64,000 nucleotides of DNA. Source: Ptychodera flava. Lineage: Eukaryota; Hemichordata; Enteropneusta; Ptychoderidae. The notes under the pieces are model-generated. The model was not told the DNA's origin. It made no database searches and saw only the letters and a program-made list of their open reading frames with translations. Location of the stretch: assembly GCF_041260155.1 (NCBI RefSeq), contig NC_091933.1, forward strand, positions 22,970,599-23,034,598, written 5' to 3'. The stretch's first letter is position 1; each line of letters starts with the position of its first letter. Positions 1 to 10,835 of the stretch are shown here, piece by piece. The position numbers and the translations under genes were made by a program.

Positions 1-429
1 TGAGATTAAAACATTAATTTCCTGGAATATTTTAACCTTCCAGTATTGTCAATTTTGTAAAACATTTTATAAGTGGCATCTAAGTTGTACATGTCTTGTA
101 CTTTTGAAAAAAAAAATTCGGTAGGTCACTGTGCTCATTTTTTCACAATTTGGTTAAACGTAGCTAGGAAAACACAATTTTCATACTCTCTCATGATTGT
201 CATTTTGTGTGCTTTTCAGTTGGTGCCATTGAACTGGCCAGAGTTGGATAAACTCAAAGTGGCTTAGACTGAGAAATCCAAAAAGTTCACTAATGCATTT
301 AAAAATGAATCAATTTAAGAACTTGCCCTTGGTATATGGCTCTACAACCTGCTGATAAGAGGTAGTGTTGAACATTTGCGTTTAGAACGACACATTACAT
401 GTTTTTTTTTACTCTGCGTGCATTCCTAA

Positions 430-600
430 TAAATATGTGGCTATATGGTAATTTGGGGGGGGGGACTTGAAAATTTTTGAGGGTATTGAGGGGGGGGACT
501 TGAAAAGTTTTTAGGGTATTGAGGGGGGGATCTGAAAAAAAATAAGATTTCAATCACGATTCCTCCAGCCCCCCCCCCCTCACCATTTTTTTTGAACGCG
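430..600. repeat. G-run/T-rich degenerate tandem repeat
   Basis: Two to three imperfect copies of a unit built from a G run, 'acttgaaaa', 'tttt' and 'gagggtattgag', followed by a C run. A short related stretch (gatctgaaaaaa, then caatc..gattc.tccag, then a C-rich run) recurs at about 37218-37262, so this is part of a dispersed repeat. Confidence 0.5.
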
Positions 601-966
601 GCCTTACATCGGAAGTATCCAAAAATTCACGATATGTTGAATCGTGATTCGAAGTTGAGGAGTACGATCGTTCGATCCCACACGTTAGGCAGTATAGGTC
701 TATAGACATCGGCTTGCGGCTAGTTAAAAACATTAAGTTTGAAGAATTAAACATAGTCGCATCGATAAAATGACATTTTAATTTTACAAATATTCGGGAT
801 CAACGCCGATTCCTTTCCCCTAAATATAAAATGATATAAGCGCGTTATAATTAAACTAAAATCCAAGTCTGAAAACTTTCGACTATATACTGGTATTAAG
901 TACACTTACGCTAGTTAGTTGATCCAAACTTTGGCTCATCGTGTTGACAGACTTCTCTGGGTCCAT
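554..966 (-). CDS. possible two exons of an unrecognised gene running off the left edge
   Basis: Tentative. On the minus strand an ATG at 966 lies in a good Kozak context (A at -3, G at +4). It opens 19 codons, starting MDPEKSVNTMSQ, that run to a strong donor (GC|gtaagt) at 910. Further left, about 612-720, a second open stretch contains YCLTCGIERSY (a CxxC pair) and ends at another GT-AAGG donor. The obvious acceptor at about 720 (aactag) gives the wrong phase. An AG a few bases further in would keep the frame, so the join is uncertain. CpG is denser here than in the flanks. No family was recognised, and the rest of the gene would lie outside the window. Confidence 0.22.
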
Positions 967-1535
967 ACTTGTACGCTTGAAACCGATAAGTCTTATCGAT
1001 GACAGCAAAGGTGAAACAGTCCGTGGTATATGCCAAGATTCTCTGGGCATTTGTATATATAGCCAGTACAACCGGATCTCGTGTGCAACAGATCCAATCA
1101 AAGCCAATCAGAAAAATAATTTCTAAAACTAGAGCGCTCCCCTGTCAACATTCTAAATTCCCTGCTAACCAGAAAAATAATTTTCCATATCTAAGTGGAA
1201 AAATTGCATTCCTGCATTCCTGCAGTACGTGGCAACTGTGACATTTTCCCTGCTTTCTGCTTCTGCGCAACCTAAGCGCTTCATAATGAAATCAACATTT
1301 GTTGGAGAATACGGATCGCTTCCGCCGTACACCGTGACCCTACAGCCAACGTGACTCAAGTTTTCGTTGGGGGGAGTCGACTGCCCGATATATCATGGGC
1401 TTAACTCATAATATGCAAGATTGTCATCTGTTGGGAGATACTGCGTCCGATTGACTTTTTAAAGAGAATCTTTCTAAAAGAGGGAGATGCTCTCAGTCAT
1501 CTAGAAACCTTCGCTTTTAATTCTACTCTTGGCGT

Positions 1536-1899
1536 TTAAGGTAGTATGTGCCTCGAAATTGAAAGACTTAAAACTTTTGCTCAAACTTTCCTGAATGAAG
1601 CTTCCAACCATTCTCTTCTTACCAAACCAACAATTAAAATCGGGGGTCACTGTGCAAATTTTGGAACTAGCGAAACAAATTACCCAACATTTTGTTATAT
1701 TTGAAATTCAAAATGTCCGCCATTCCCGTGTTAACTCTCTGGAATGAAAATTAAAGTTTGGATTTTCGAAAAACTAAACCGGTGAAAGTTTTCCTTTCTC
1801 CAAGAGCTTTAAAATGAGCCCCTACAAATGGTAGATCAGAAAATAACTGTAGAAATTTGAGAGTCCGAATATCTGTCCCCGTGGCACGTTCTACCTTAA
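1536..1899. mobile_element. MITE family A, copy 1 (about 364 bp)
   Basis: Its ends are inverted: ttaaggtagtatgtgcctcg on the left and ggcacgttctaccttaa on the right. A second copy lies in inverted orientation at 32932-33286 and aligns along the whole length, sharing for example the blocks around 'ccgccattcc', 'acccaacattttg' and 'tttcgaaaaact'. There is no coding capacity. This is a non-autonomous DNA transposon of unassigned superfamily. Confidence 0.75.
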
Positions 1900-2088
1900 A
1901 AGTATACTGTCACAAGTTTCAATTTTGCCACAGTTACCATGGAAAGAAAAAATCTAACCAATCACAAGTTTTAAGCGGGTGGCCGCTTTTTAAAAACAGC
2001 GCCCTTACATGGGCATTTTGAATACCAAGGAACGCCTCTTTGACCATATATGGGCATATTTAGATTATAGGTGACTGTATACCTTTAA
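1897..2088. mobile_element. MITE family B, copy 1 (about 190 bp)
   Basis: Abuts the previous element. The ends are taaa(g)gtatactg and gactgtatacctttaa, an inverted pair. A second copy in the same orientation lies at 58971-59161 and matches closely throughout, including 'ttttgccacagttacca', 'atctaaccaatcaca' and 'tgaccatatatgggcat'. Confidence 0.75.
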
Positions 2089-3410
2089 ACAGCAAAGTGA
2101 AAATTGGATGTTAGTAGAGTTGTAGCCATATAGCTATGGTCCGTGATAGTTGTCAGAGATGTATGGCCTACAGAATCTAGGCGTCTTGCAAAATATTGCG
2201 ATTTCTCTTTGCATTGTGACAGTTGAGTTTGCTGGAGTCCCTAATTACGAACGCTGTGTCATATGTGTTGCACATGGAGAGGCTAATCAACGCGGCGTGA
2301 TTTTTAAATTGAACATGTTTTTTACTCTGAACAGATGGTGATTGTCACGACAGAATTTCGAAAGTAAACAATCTTATGTCATATGGTAGCATAATCTTAA
2401 GAAATACTCAAACCCAATTGTTTACTTACGAGGGAAACATTTGGCCGATACACTGCATTTTGTTTTACCAATATACCTGTAAAATTACAGCCTGTAGCTG
2501 TGGCGCTATAGAGAACTTCCATGGGCTCCCATTTTAGCCGCAAAAAAACATGTCTTGATTGTGTGTTGTATGTTGAAAACGAGTTTTGTTTAAAGTGATC
2601 TGCTCTGTCCCTGAAGGAGCATGTATGGGCTTTCACAATTAGTTAATATTTTGTCGGACTGGTTAAGGAATCATGACAGAGTTTTATCGACAACAGATGT
2701 CAGAGAAACAGAAAAAATACTAGTTGCCATCGATGGAAGAAAAATTACTGATTTTTGCAATCTTTGCCGGCGTATGTATTGAGCTGCGATGAAAAATACT
2801 CATTGAGTAACCCAGACAATTACCACTGGCAAAGATTGCAAAAATCTGAACTTCTCCTTGATGGGAGAAAGTATATAAAAAACTAAGTTGTTCACAAAGA
2901 AAAATGCAGTTTGATAAACTCTTTCGGCCTCGCCTTAGACTGTACAATATTAGGAGTATGTCTTATGTCATTCGGCAGAGAACTCCGGAGTTTTGTAGAA
3001 AGGTGATGAAAACTCCGTTGACCAGTATTTAATACTGACTTTGGAATATCTTGTCGAGAAACAGTACGCGTTTGATTAAGATGAAAATTAGACAAGAAAA
3101 AAACAATTCTGTGTCTAAAGAACGTAACATTTAACAGAGAACAATAACTCACGAGAAGGATAGTCGTTCGGTAATTCGAACAGAATACGTAAGGCTCTCT
3201 TTTGTAAAATGAAAATTTTGTTCAGGTTTGTTTCAGTTGTGTTTCGCCACACGACGCAAGAACAGTCTAAAGTAGTCCTAAAGTACTCTGTATTAAACGA
3301 TTATGTAAAATGATCCGATGGTTCAGAATTAATCGGAATACATATGCGTAATCGTAACAACATACTTATTCTCCTACTCAAAGTCTTACAAAGGGAATCT
3401 ACGTGTTCAT

Positions 3411-3565
3411 TCCATGACAAACATTCATCAACAGTTACCCTCTCCCCCCCAAAAAAAAAACAAAACAAAAAAACAATTCCACTACTGCCACGGGGTAGCA
3501 CAGTGGAATTTTTTTTTTTTTTTTTTTTTTTTTTGGGGGGGGGGGTAAATGTGGATGAATGTTTG
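3411..3565. repeat. foldback with A/T and C/G homopolymer arms
   Basis: An inverted repeat within the LINE: acaaacattcatcaac...cccccc plus an A-rich run on the left, mirrored by a long T run, a G run and gtggatgaatgtttgt on the right. The centre is a short palindrome around 'attccactactgccac..gtagcacagtggaat'. It probably arose by an inverted duplication of LINE sequence. Confidence 0.6.
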
Positions 3566-3806
3566 TAATTGTTTTCAATTCCATTAACATGTACACATAA
3601 TGAACTGTTTGTCTCTTTCAAACGAAAGTAGAAGTAAGCAGAAGATACTTTTTTTTTCTAACATTTATGAGCATTGACTTGGCTGTAATCCAATTAGAAA
3701 TTGGTATATCACGCCTCTCTGAAACAACCTAAATAACTAACCGTTTGTTGCCAAGTAGCCAGGTAAGATCATGTAAATCAGGCAACAACAACACCATCTG
3801 CTAAAA

Positions 3807-4344
3807 GGCCGTCGATAATAAGAGCTGACGCACAACAAACGTAATTCTTTCGTTTTGGGGGGAGGGGGTCAAAGCTCATTTCGTTTTGTGTACGTCAAAA
3901 TCGCATAAGGACTTTTGTTTATTGTTTTCGAAGTGCGACTTTGCAGCGAGAACGGAATACTACCTTCGCGTTCATCGAGAACAAAATGACCACAAAATAC
4001 GGAAACAGAAAAGACAAAAAAAGACATAAATATAAAATAAAACTTGTATGCTTTTTCAACGTGAAACATTGTACGTAAAACATTTTCCTACGTGCGACAC
4101 ACATTAAAATGTTCAATGACTTATAAAGTGATACGCGTAAAGTGGAGGGTTATTAATTAATGTGCACTGCATTTTTTCACTTGCGTGCGGATCGGAGAGG
4201 TGCGAGTGGGTGTGTCAGAAACGGCATCATAATACGAAATTGATTTCGCATAAGAACTTTCGTTTTGAGGGGGGGGAGGGAGGGGGTTTCAAGTAAAACG
4301 AAGGAATTACGTTTCTTGTGCGTCAGCTTTTATTATCGACGGCC
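3807..4344. mobile_element. MITE with about 49-bp terminal inverted repeats, nested in the LINE
   Basis: The left end, ggccgtcgataataagagc, and the right end, whose reverse complement is ggccgtcgataataaaagc, agree over about 49 bp with a few mismatches. The element interrupts the LINE reading on both sides, so it inserted later. The interior is A+T-rich, carries G runs next to both arms and has no plausible transposase. It is about 538 bp. Confidence 0.8.
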
Positions 4345-6129
4345 CCTATACCATAACATGACAGTTTCCCTAATAAAATATCATGGTTGACAAGATCAAA
4401 AGCCTCGGATAAATCAAGTAAAGTAAACATTGTCTATATTCTGCAAAATTTCGCTAGTGAGCCAAATTAACGCTGTTTTAGAGGAAACTGTCTTTCTAAT
4501 AAAGCCAGACTGGTTGTCAATCAATAAGTTTGTGTATGACAAAAAAATTATAAAGGACTTTGTCAACATGTCTCTCCAAAAGTTTAGAAAGAGACGGCAA
4601 AATTAAAATTAGACTACAATTTCACATGACTCCAACATTACCTCCGCCTTTGTACAGAGGAACAACTCTCGCACTACTGAAAACAGAAGGAAAAACAGAA
4701 AACTTTAACCTCTTTTTCAACAGGCAAGTAAGAAGATCAGCACCAACTTATAAAAGTTTAGCATGAACGTCGTCCACACCTGTTGATTTCGATTTTGATA
4801 AACGTAAAAACACAACAGGAGGAATTTCAAACTTGGTGACATAACATAATTAAAAAAATTCCGTACATGATCGAAGTTGACTGAGTTGACAGGGTTCGAT
4901 GAACAATGGGATCTATCGGTGTTTTGACAGATGCATGTAAAATGCTGGTTAAAGGCATTTGCAATATGTTCATTATTTGTGAGGAAAGTTGAGCCAACTC
5001 TAAAAGTGGGACTGCTTGAGGTATTGGACTTCACTATACCATCATAAACCGCTAAACCGTCGCGGTGTACAATTAGTGTACCTGTATTCATTTAAACGAC
5101 TTACGGAAGAGTGTGTAGCACGCTTTAGAGATACACAACGCTTTGTAATAGCGTTTACAGTAAAATATCACCAGAAACCACTTGGGTTGCCTAAAACGCT
5201 TTACCCATCGTTCAATGACGGGACAGTGTAAATCACATACGGTTAAAATTAGAATCTGAACTGCAAGGGAGACATAGTAACATTATCTTTGACTGCATTC
5301 AGAAAGTACGGCGACGGTGCGTTTCTCAAATCATACAAAACGTATTGCCCAACAAAATTTTTAAAAGATCTATACTTCATGGAAATGCAAGAACCTGACC
5401 TTGTACAAAACGCATTCACTTTACGGTTCGTGAGAATTACAGGAAAATGATCTGATAACCCCACATCACTGATACAAGAATTGAAAAAGTTTCCTTCATT
5501 GTAAGTTAAACACAGATGTGTTCGAGACATGAATTCTAAGCAGGACAGTAATTCCGCCAATTAACTGAGCCATGTTCATCATTACAAGAGACTGATAAAG
5601 GCATTGATTTTGACCAGTGGCAGATAAAATATTAACATTTACGACACCACAAACAATCACTTCTTTACCTTCGAGAAAGTCATTTTCTAAATTATCCACA
5701 ATTCGTTGCTACATCTGTCTTATGGTTCGTGTTAGGTGAACGGTAAAATAGAGGGAACCAAAAAACTACCGGTACTATGAGGCGGTTTGATTTCCAAATA
5801 CAAGATTCCAAGGTCATTATGTTCAAGGTCACTTCTCCTGACATACAGTAAATTAGATCTGATGTAAAAAAGGAGGCCCCGCCTGATCTGTTTGATCTAT
5901 CTTTACGCTCTACAAGGAAATCCATGATTGAAAATTCAGAGCTAAGATTTCTATCCGTCAAGAAAGTTTCAACAATATCAATGGAGGGAAACAATGAATA
6001 CGAGTCACAGTTGGACAATAACAAATACCTAGGTTGATCAATTTTGTTTAAAATGTGCTGTATGTTCCATGAACAAACAGTCAACAAATGCGTTTTTCTT
6101 CGTCCTAGTTACGGAAAGCGAGTCGTTCC

Positions 6130-6250
6130 TATTTACATGATTTGACACATATTTTTTTTATTTGGCTTTATTTAATGAGGGTAACCTGGTAAACTCTAGA
6201 GAGAGTTTATCTCCCCCAGGGCCCTCGACATTACAACAAAAAATACAAAA
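6130..6250 (-). mobile_element. LINE 3' end fragment
   Basis: On the minus strand this reads as a 3' tail: 'gggccctgggggagataaac', 'ctctagagtttaccaggtta', then ATTAAATAAAG and an A-rich run. It is a distinct insertion from the CR1-like LINE that begins at about 6110. Family not assigned. Confidence 0.4.
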
Positions 6251-6469
6251 CCAAAAACAAAGCGGCATGATCTTCTTTGCCGAGGCGTTGATTCGCGAAT
6301 TACACGAGTTTTGTTTATGGCCAAGTTCACCACAACTCCAGCATTTTATCGCGACTCCATGACGGCATACTCATGTTTCTCATACCTTTGTCATCAGGAA
6401 GGAACAATCTTAACTTTTACATTATTACTGATTCATATTGAAGGGTATTTCCACGGTTCCTCCACAAAA

Positions 6470-6545
6470 GGGACCGTGGTATTTCTTAGGTTCAAACATA
6501 GACCCTCCAAAAAGGAGGATCTATCTTGGGAGGGTCTATGGTTCA
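6470..6545. repeat. imperfect inverted repeat
   Basis: 'ggttcaaacatagaccctcc' on the left is mirrored by 'ggagggtctatggttcaaag' on the right around a short spacer. Mobile origin is possible but unproven. Confidence 0.45.
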
Positions 6546-6982
6546 AAGGAAATAATTGCGGCATAAAAATACTCAGTGCACTGTCGTTGAGGGCGCACTT
6601 TTGGATGAACAAGTTGAGAAGGTACGTCATACATAAACACTTTGCTTTGGCACTATCCATACCTTGATTCATGAAAACTACTGGTATGATTCGTACTTTG
6701 AAAAAAGACGGTTGTGAAAAGATAATGCTTCATGTGTCATCGTCACTAAAGTCATCATGTTTCACAGGAGATTTCTGACACTATATTCCAATCGAAACAG
6801 TTTCTTGCGGAGTTCTGGGGTAAGCTGATCATCAAAGGAATGCAATTTGATCAACCACCTGATAAAATAATCACGGTAGCACGACAACTTCCTCTGCGTT
6901 CATTGGCCTAATGTGCATTGTCTCGGATTCTTTTAGCCAATTGGTTGGTTGAAACCCATTTTATTATTGAAAGTTACTTCCA

Positions 6983-7078
6983 AACAGCCAATCAGATGGA
7001 GAATAGCTGTAGTTGCAGACTCCTTACATTGATGTCAATCTACCAATCACATACAACCTTCGGAGTCGCTGCACATTA
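6983..7078. repeat. dispersed repeat, copy 1
   Basis: Shares about 100 bp with 10584-10698 in the same orientation ('caatcag.tggagaat', 'agactccttac', 'ttgatgtcaat', 'ctaccaatca', 'gctgcaca'). Family not recognised. Confidence 0.6.
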
Positions 7079-7089
7079 CCCATGTTAAT

Positions 7090-8920
7090 TGTGTTTCTGT
7101 GACCATATGGTTCTTACTCAAATATTTTGAAATTCAACTTTGCTGAAACTTCATGCATGTGTAGCTAAAGTTGTATTGATAGTTTGAAATGAAAATGACC
7201 TGGTGTAAGTGCAATGATACATTCTGGGCGTACAGTCCTGCAATAATTAGACTCTGTTTTATCTAGATAACAAGTTGATTTTATTCCATTCACTGGATAA
7301 CAACAGTAATACTGAATACTTCATATTCAACATTGACATTAAAATGTGTATATTGACAAAGACAATATTCACATTGGAAATACCATCACTACCTCCATGT
7401 GATATTCATGTGTGTGCTTACATTTGAACATGGAATTCACATAAAAATACAGGAACAAACAAATTTAGCTCATTTGACAAAATTTGAGAAGCCGTTAACT
7501 AAACCATGTCTTTTAGACAAAGACCACAAGGGTACAAACAACTTCCTACGCAAACATCTTTGAATGAACAATTTTACGTTTACCTGACTTTTTCCCCTCT
7601 TAGCTTGTGACCTTGTGATCTGTTCAAATACCATTTACCGTCCAATCACATTGAAGAAATCAAAGTATCACATAGTTATCTACAGACTACAAATGTCTGA
7701 ATACCTCACAAGCAAACCTTAGAACAGAATTATCGACAGAGACTGACTAAAATACTTTTTATAAAAAGTGCGGAATCTGAGACAATGGAGGAAATAATAA
7801 GAATCTAATTCACCAATATTTGACTAGGGATTTTCAAAAAGTTAAAACATACACTTTTTGGACTAAAATGCAATATACATATATTTCTTAAAAATATATT
7901 AAATCATATTTCTGGATAAAATGAGTAAATACTAGCATGCTGTTTGTTTGGATGGCACATTGAAAGCGGTCCGAAAAAAAAGGTTACTCTATATATGACC
8001 AGACACTGGCCTATTTAACTCTTTTAATAGTACATACACTTGGCATAGGAAAGTGAAGTTCCTAAACAACTGAAAGAACCAATGATCTGCAAGGAAAGAT
8101 ATAATTTAATAGGACAAACAACCTTATGCCTTGGCTGTGATGGAGCTTACTTACAGGCGAGTCTTTTCCATGAAGATGGGCAGTCCCAACACTTTGATGT
8201 ACTGTGATTAACAACAAGACTTACACTGATAGGAATATACATGGTTGCTAGAAATAAAATCTCAAAATAGATACTGACAGCACACAAAGTATAAATAATG
8301 TGAAAAGAAAACATGTACTACACAAGGGAGTTCTCTTGATTCAAAAACACTTATAATCTACATATTATAGGAACACCTGTGAGCAAAATATGTGCATTTT
8401 GGACTGAAATGATACCCAACACTGATACCTGTTGAAGAAAAAAAAATCACAGAGAAATATACACATGATTTGAATTCTAAAACAGACATTGTTCAAACAG
8501 GACAAATTGCACAACAAAATTTTCACTCAAAACAGATGGAATCATGTTGGTCCCACTAACACATAATTTTGTATTTTAGACTCATGTGCAATGGCATTGA
8601 ACAAGCAGCACAACTGAGTAGGATGGTTGGTCCAAGATTTACCTGTGGTCACAGCGTACCTGTACAGTGCCATGTAAGACAGATAAATTAAAACAGCCCC
8701 CTAGGACATAATTCAATTGTAATATGGCTCAGAGCATAGACCCGTTCTCAGGGGTCTACGCTTAGAGTAAATTTGGTACGTGTGTCATTCAGCCTCGCAC
8801 AACAACCCTGACTTTTTTCATCAGTGATGAAAAAAGTTCAGTTCCATAGTCTCTGTTGTTATTAACTTACACTGACAACAGAAAATGGCCGCTGCAACTG
8901 GGAGTTCATGTACTAACTGA
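7090..8920. other. no feature recognised
   Basis: A+T-rich sequence with no convincing exon, tandem repeat or palindrome apart from a small hairpin at about 8737-8760 (tagaccc..ggggtcta). Confidence 0.5.
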
Positions 8921-8924
8921 ACAG

Positions 8925-9095
8925 GGCATTGTGGGGTATCATTTTACAAGTGGTATACCACAAACTGATGACGTCAAATCGCCATACACAAAACGCAGAT
9001 GCCTTGTAATTATGGCACTGTGTATTGTGTATGGCGCTTTGACGTCATCAGTTTGTGGCTATACCACTTGTAAAATGATGCCCATTGTAGTGATG
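8925..9095. mobile_element. foldback element with CRE-like TGACGTCA in both arms
   Basis: The left arm at about 8939-8991 (tcattttacaagtggtatac ... gatgacgtcaaa) and the right arm at about 9026-9079 are near-perfect reverse complements separated by about 35 bp. Each arm contains TGACGTCA, the consensus for CREB/ATF-type bZIP factors. It looks like a palindromic MITE. A role in regulation is only a possibility. Confidence 0.7.
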
Positions 9096-9099
9096 GCGT

Positions 9100-10580
9100 A
9101 TGCATCATCATCAAAACTGGTGGTTGTTTTAGGGGCTTACTTTATAGAATAAATCCTCCTTATGTAATGGACATTATCTCTGTCAAAAAATAAGAGCTAA
9201 TGTGTAGCATCTCAGAAGCTTCTAGCCAACTGGTTTGATCACGGGCACTCTGTTGTTCTGAATTGATAGTCTGAATAAACTAAGCAGCTTATATGTAAAT
9301 ACGAACTTTGATGATAACTGTGTAAGAAATTTATAACAGAATGCCGTTCAGATTGAAATGCCGACTTGGCTGCAAAACCAGATCAAGGTCGGACGTGTCT
9401 ACGTGAACGTTACAAGCGACCACATCGACCGCATTATTTCGATGCTAAATGCCGCGGCGGAACAACGCACGCATATATACGCGTATTATACGTACGCTCG
9501 CGCGACCTGTGCTGTGTCGTTTCACATAGTGATATATACACTAGGGTGTGCAAATCATTTCTGGACGACATTATTTACCAATGAAGTGAGTCGAATTCTG
9601 TCGCGAAAACGACATATGAAATTTGAAATGGCATCGTAGCACACATCAAGTTATGAAAATGACAGACATGTAGTAGATATTCGAAATAGGACCAAGAATA
9701 AATGCATCGCTAATCCTGACTATGTGCGTTACAAATTGCCGTTATCCGGTAGTGACATTGGATGTTCGAACGTCGCAAAATACGCTAATATAACAAATGC
9801 CGTTCTGTGGTTTCGTCATGCGCAGAAGAAAGGACATATTTTTTATTTCTCTTCGGAGTAAAAACCTTCCAATATAATATTCCAAAGAAGAACATTTAAG
9901 TCTTTTTTCAGTTTTAGTGAAAGCTTTTCAATAGAACCCGAAAGATTTTCTCAAATGTGCATTTCTTTTTACTCAGTCTGTTTTGGTCGTACTGAACGTG
10001 AACAAGCCTTGCAGGTCAAGGGTTACATTTTCACATTTTTTTCTTTGTTTTCAATTCTATATTTTACTTTCTATCGTCAGTGAGTTACATTGCAAAAATA
10101 AAACATTTGTTTACCTTTTGCGGACGTTTTAGAGGGTAATAGTATCTGTCCCCCCTGTCCCCCCTTTTTTGTAACGCACATCGTCAGGTTCCATGTTCAT
10201 ATGAGCATACCCTTGTATATATATACATTTCTGAGGCCGGGACAGCAGACAACAGTTCAGAGGCACTCGCGTGCATAGCTGTCGTCGCGTGCACGTTCCA
10301 TTCCAGCCACCGCGCTCATGTACACGGCAGTCATAGCAACGTACCAGAATGACCGGGTGTGAGAGAAAGAATAATCAGTTGGGTGAACCAGCAGAATGCG
10401 ACTGTTTCTTTTGTATTAATAATACCTCATTTTTGTTGAGGCTTTTATTTTTTTTAAATCACGATATAAGTTCTCCTGCGGCAAATGGAAAATACGAAAT
10501 CATGTTTACACGCTTATACACCATCATTTAAGAACAACACAATGCCCGTGGTTTGATGAAAGTCATTGAGCTTACTGAAT
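9100..10580. other. no gene; CpG-denser patches at 9350-9500 and 10230-10345
   Basis: No exon could be supported. A stretch starting at an ATG at 9358 stays open for 93 codons and is CpG-rich in its first half, but there is no homology and no splice context. A second CpG-rich patch at about 10230-10345 (cgtcgcgtgcac) is also unexplained. Confidence 0.4.
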
Positions 10581-10583
10581 TAT

Positions 10584-10698
10584 TACAAAGCAACCAATCA
10601 GGTAGAGAATAGGCCTTCCCATATCAGACTCCTTAACTTGATGTCAATAATGACAATCTACCGATCAGATATAACCTTCAAGGCCGCTGCACAGTGCC
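10584..10698. repeat. dispersed repeat, copy 2
   Basis: Second copy of the sequence at 6983-7078, with a short insertion in the middle ('ataatgacaatctaccgatc'). Confidence 0.6.
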
Positions 10699-10835
10699 AC
10701 CAAAATAAAGATGGCAGATACTACTATACCTGTAACATGCACACTAATGACTGGATATTTTACACCCTTTTTGTTGTGAGGTGATACGTGGATAAACAAA
10801 GGGATAAATACATGTACATATCACAGACAGACGCC

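Larger units (their letters stand above)
2700..6110 (-). mobile_element. decayed CR1-like LINE with nested insertions
   Basis: Read on the minus strand. An endonuclease-domain start lies at about 6087-5500 (SWNIQHILNKID, then ETFLTDRNLSSEF, then YRSPNTNHKTD). A linker lies at about 5090-4720. Reverse-transcriptase sequence follows at about 4520-4345, with a DLSEAFDLVNHDI motif. After the nested MITE at 3807-4344, the RT tail resumes at about 3620-3300 (DECLSWNEHVDSLCKTLSRR). The typical C-terminus is at about 3150-2890 (RRSF/KLxxSLPNDIR-type; here QRSFHHLSTKLRSSLPNDIR). Many frame changes make it inactive. The clade call rests on the order of domains and these motifs; L2 or Rex-like is possible. 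Confidence 0.8.

Noticed and set aside
9358-9639. CpG-rich plus-strand frame MPTWLQNQIKVGRVYVNV
   Set aside because: Two overlapping frames look equally protein-like, with no family and no splicing context.
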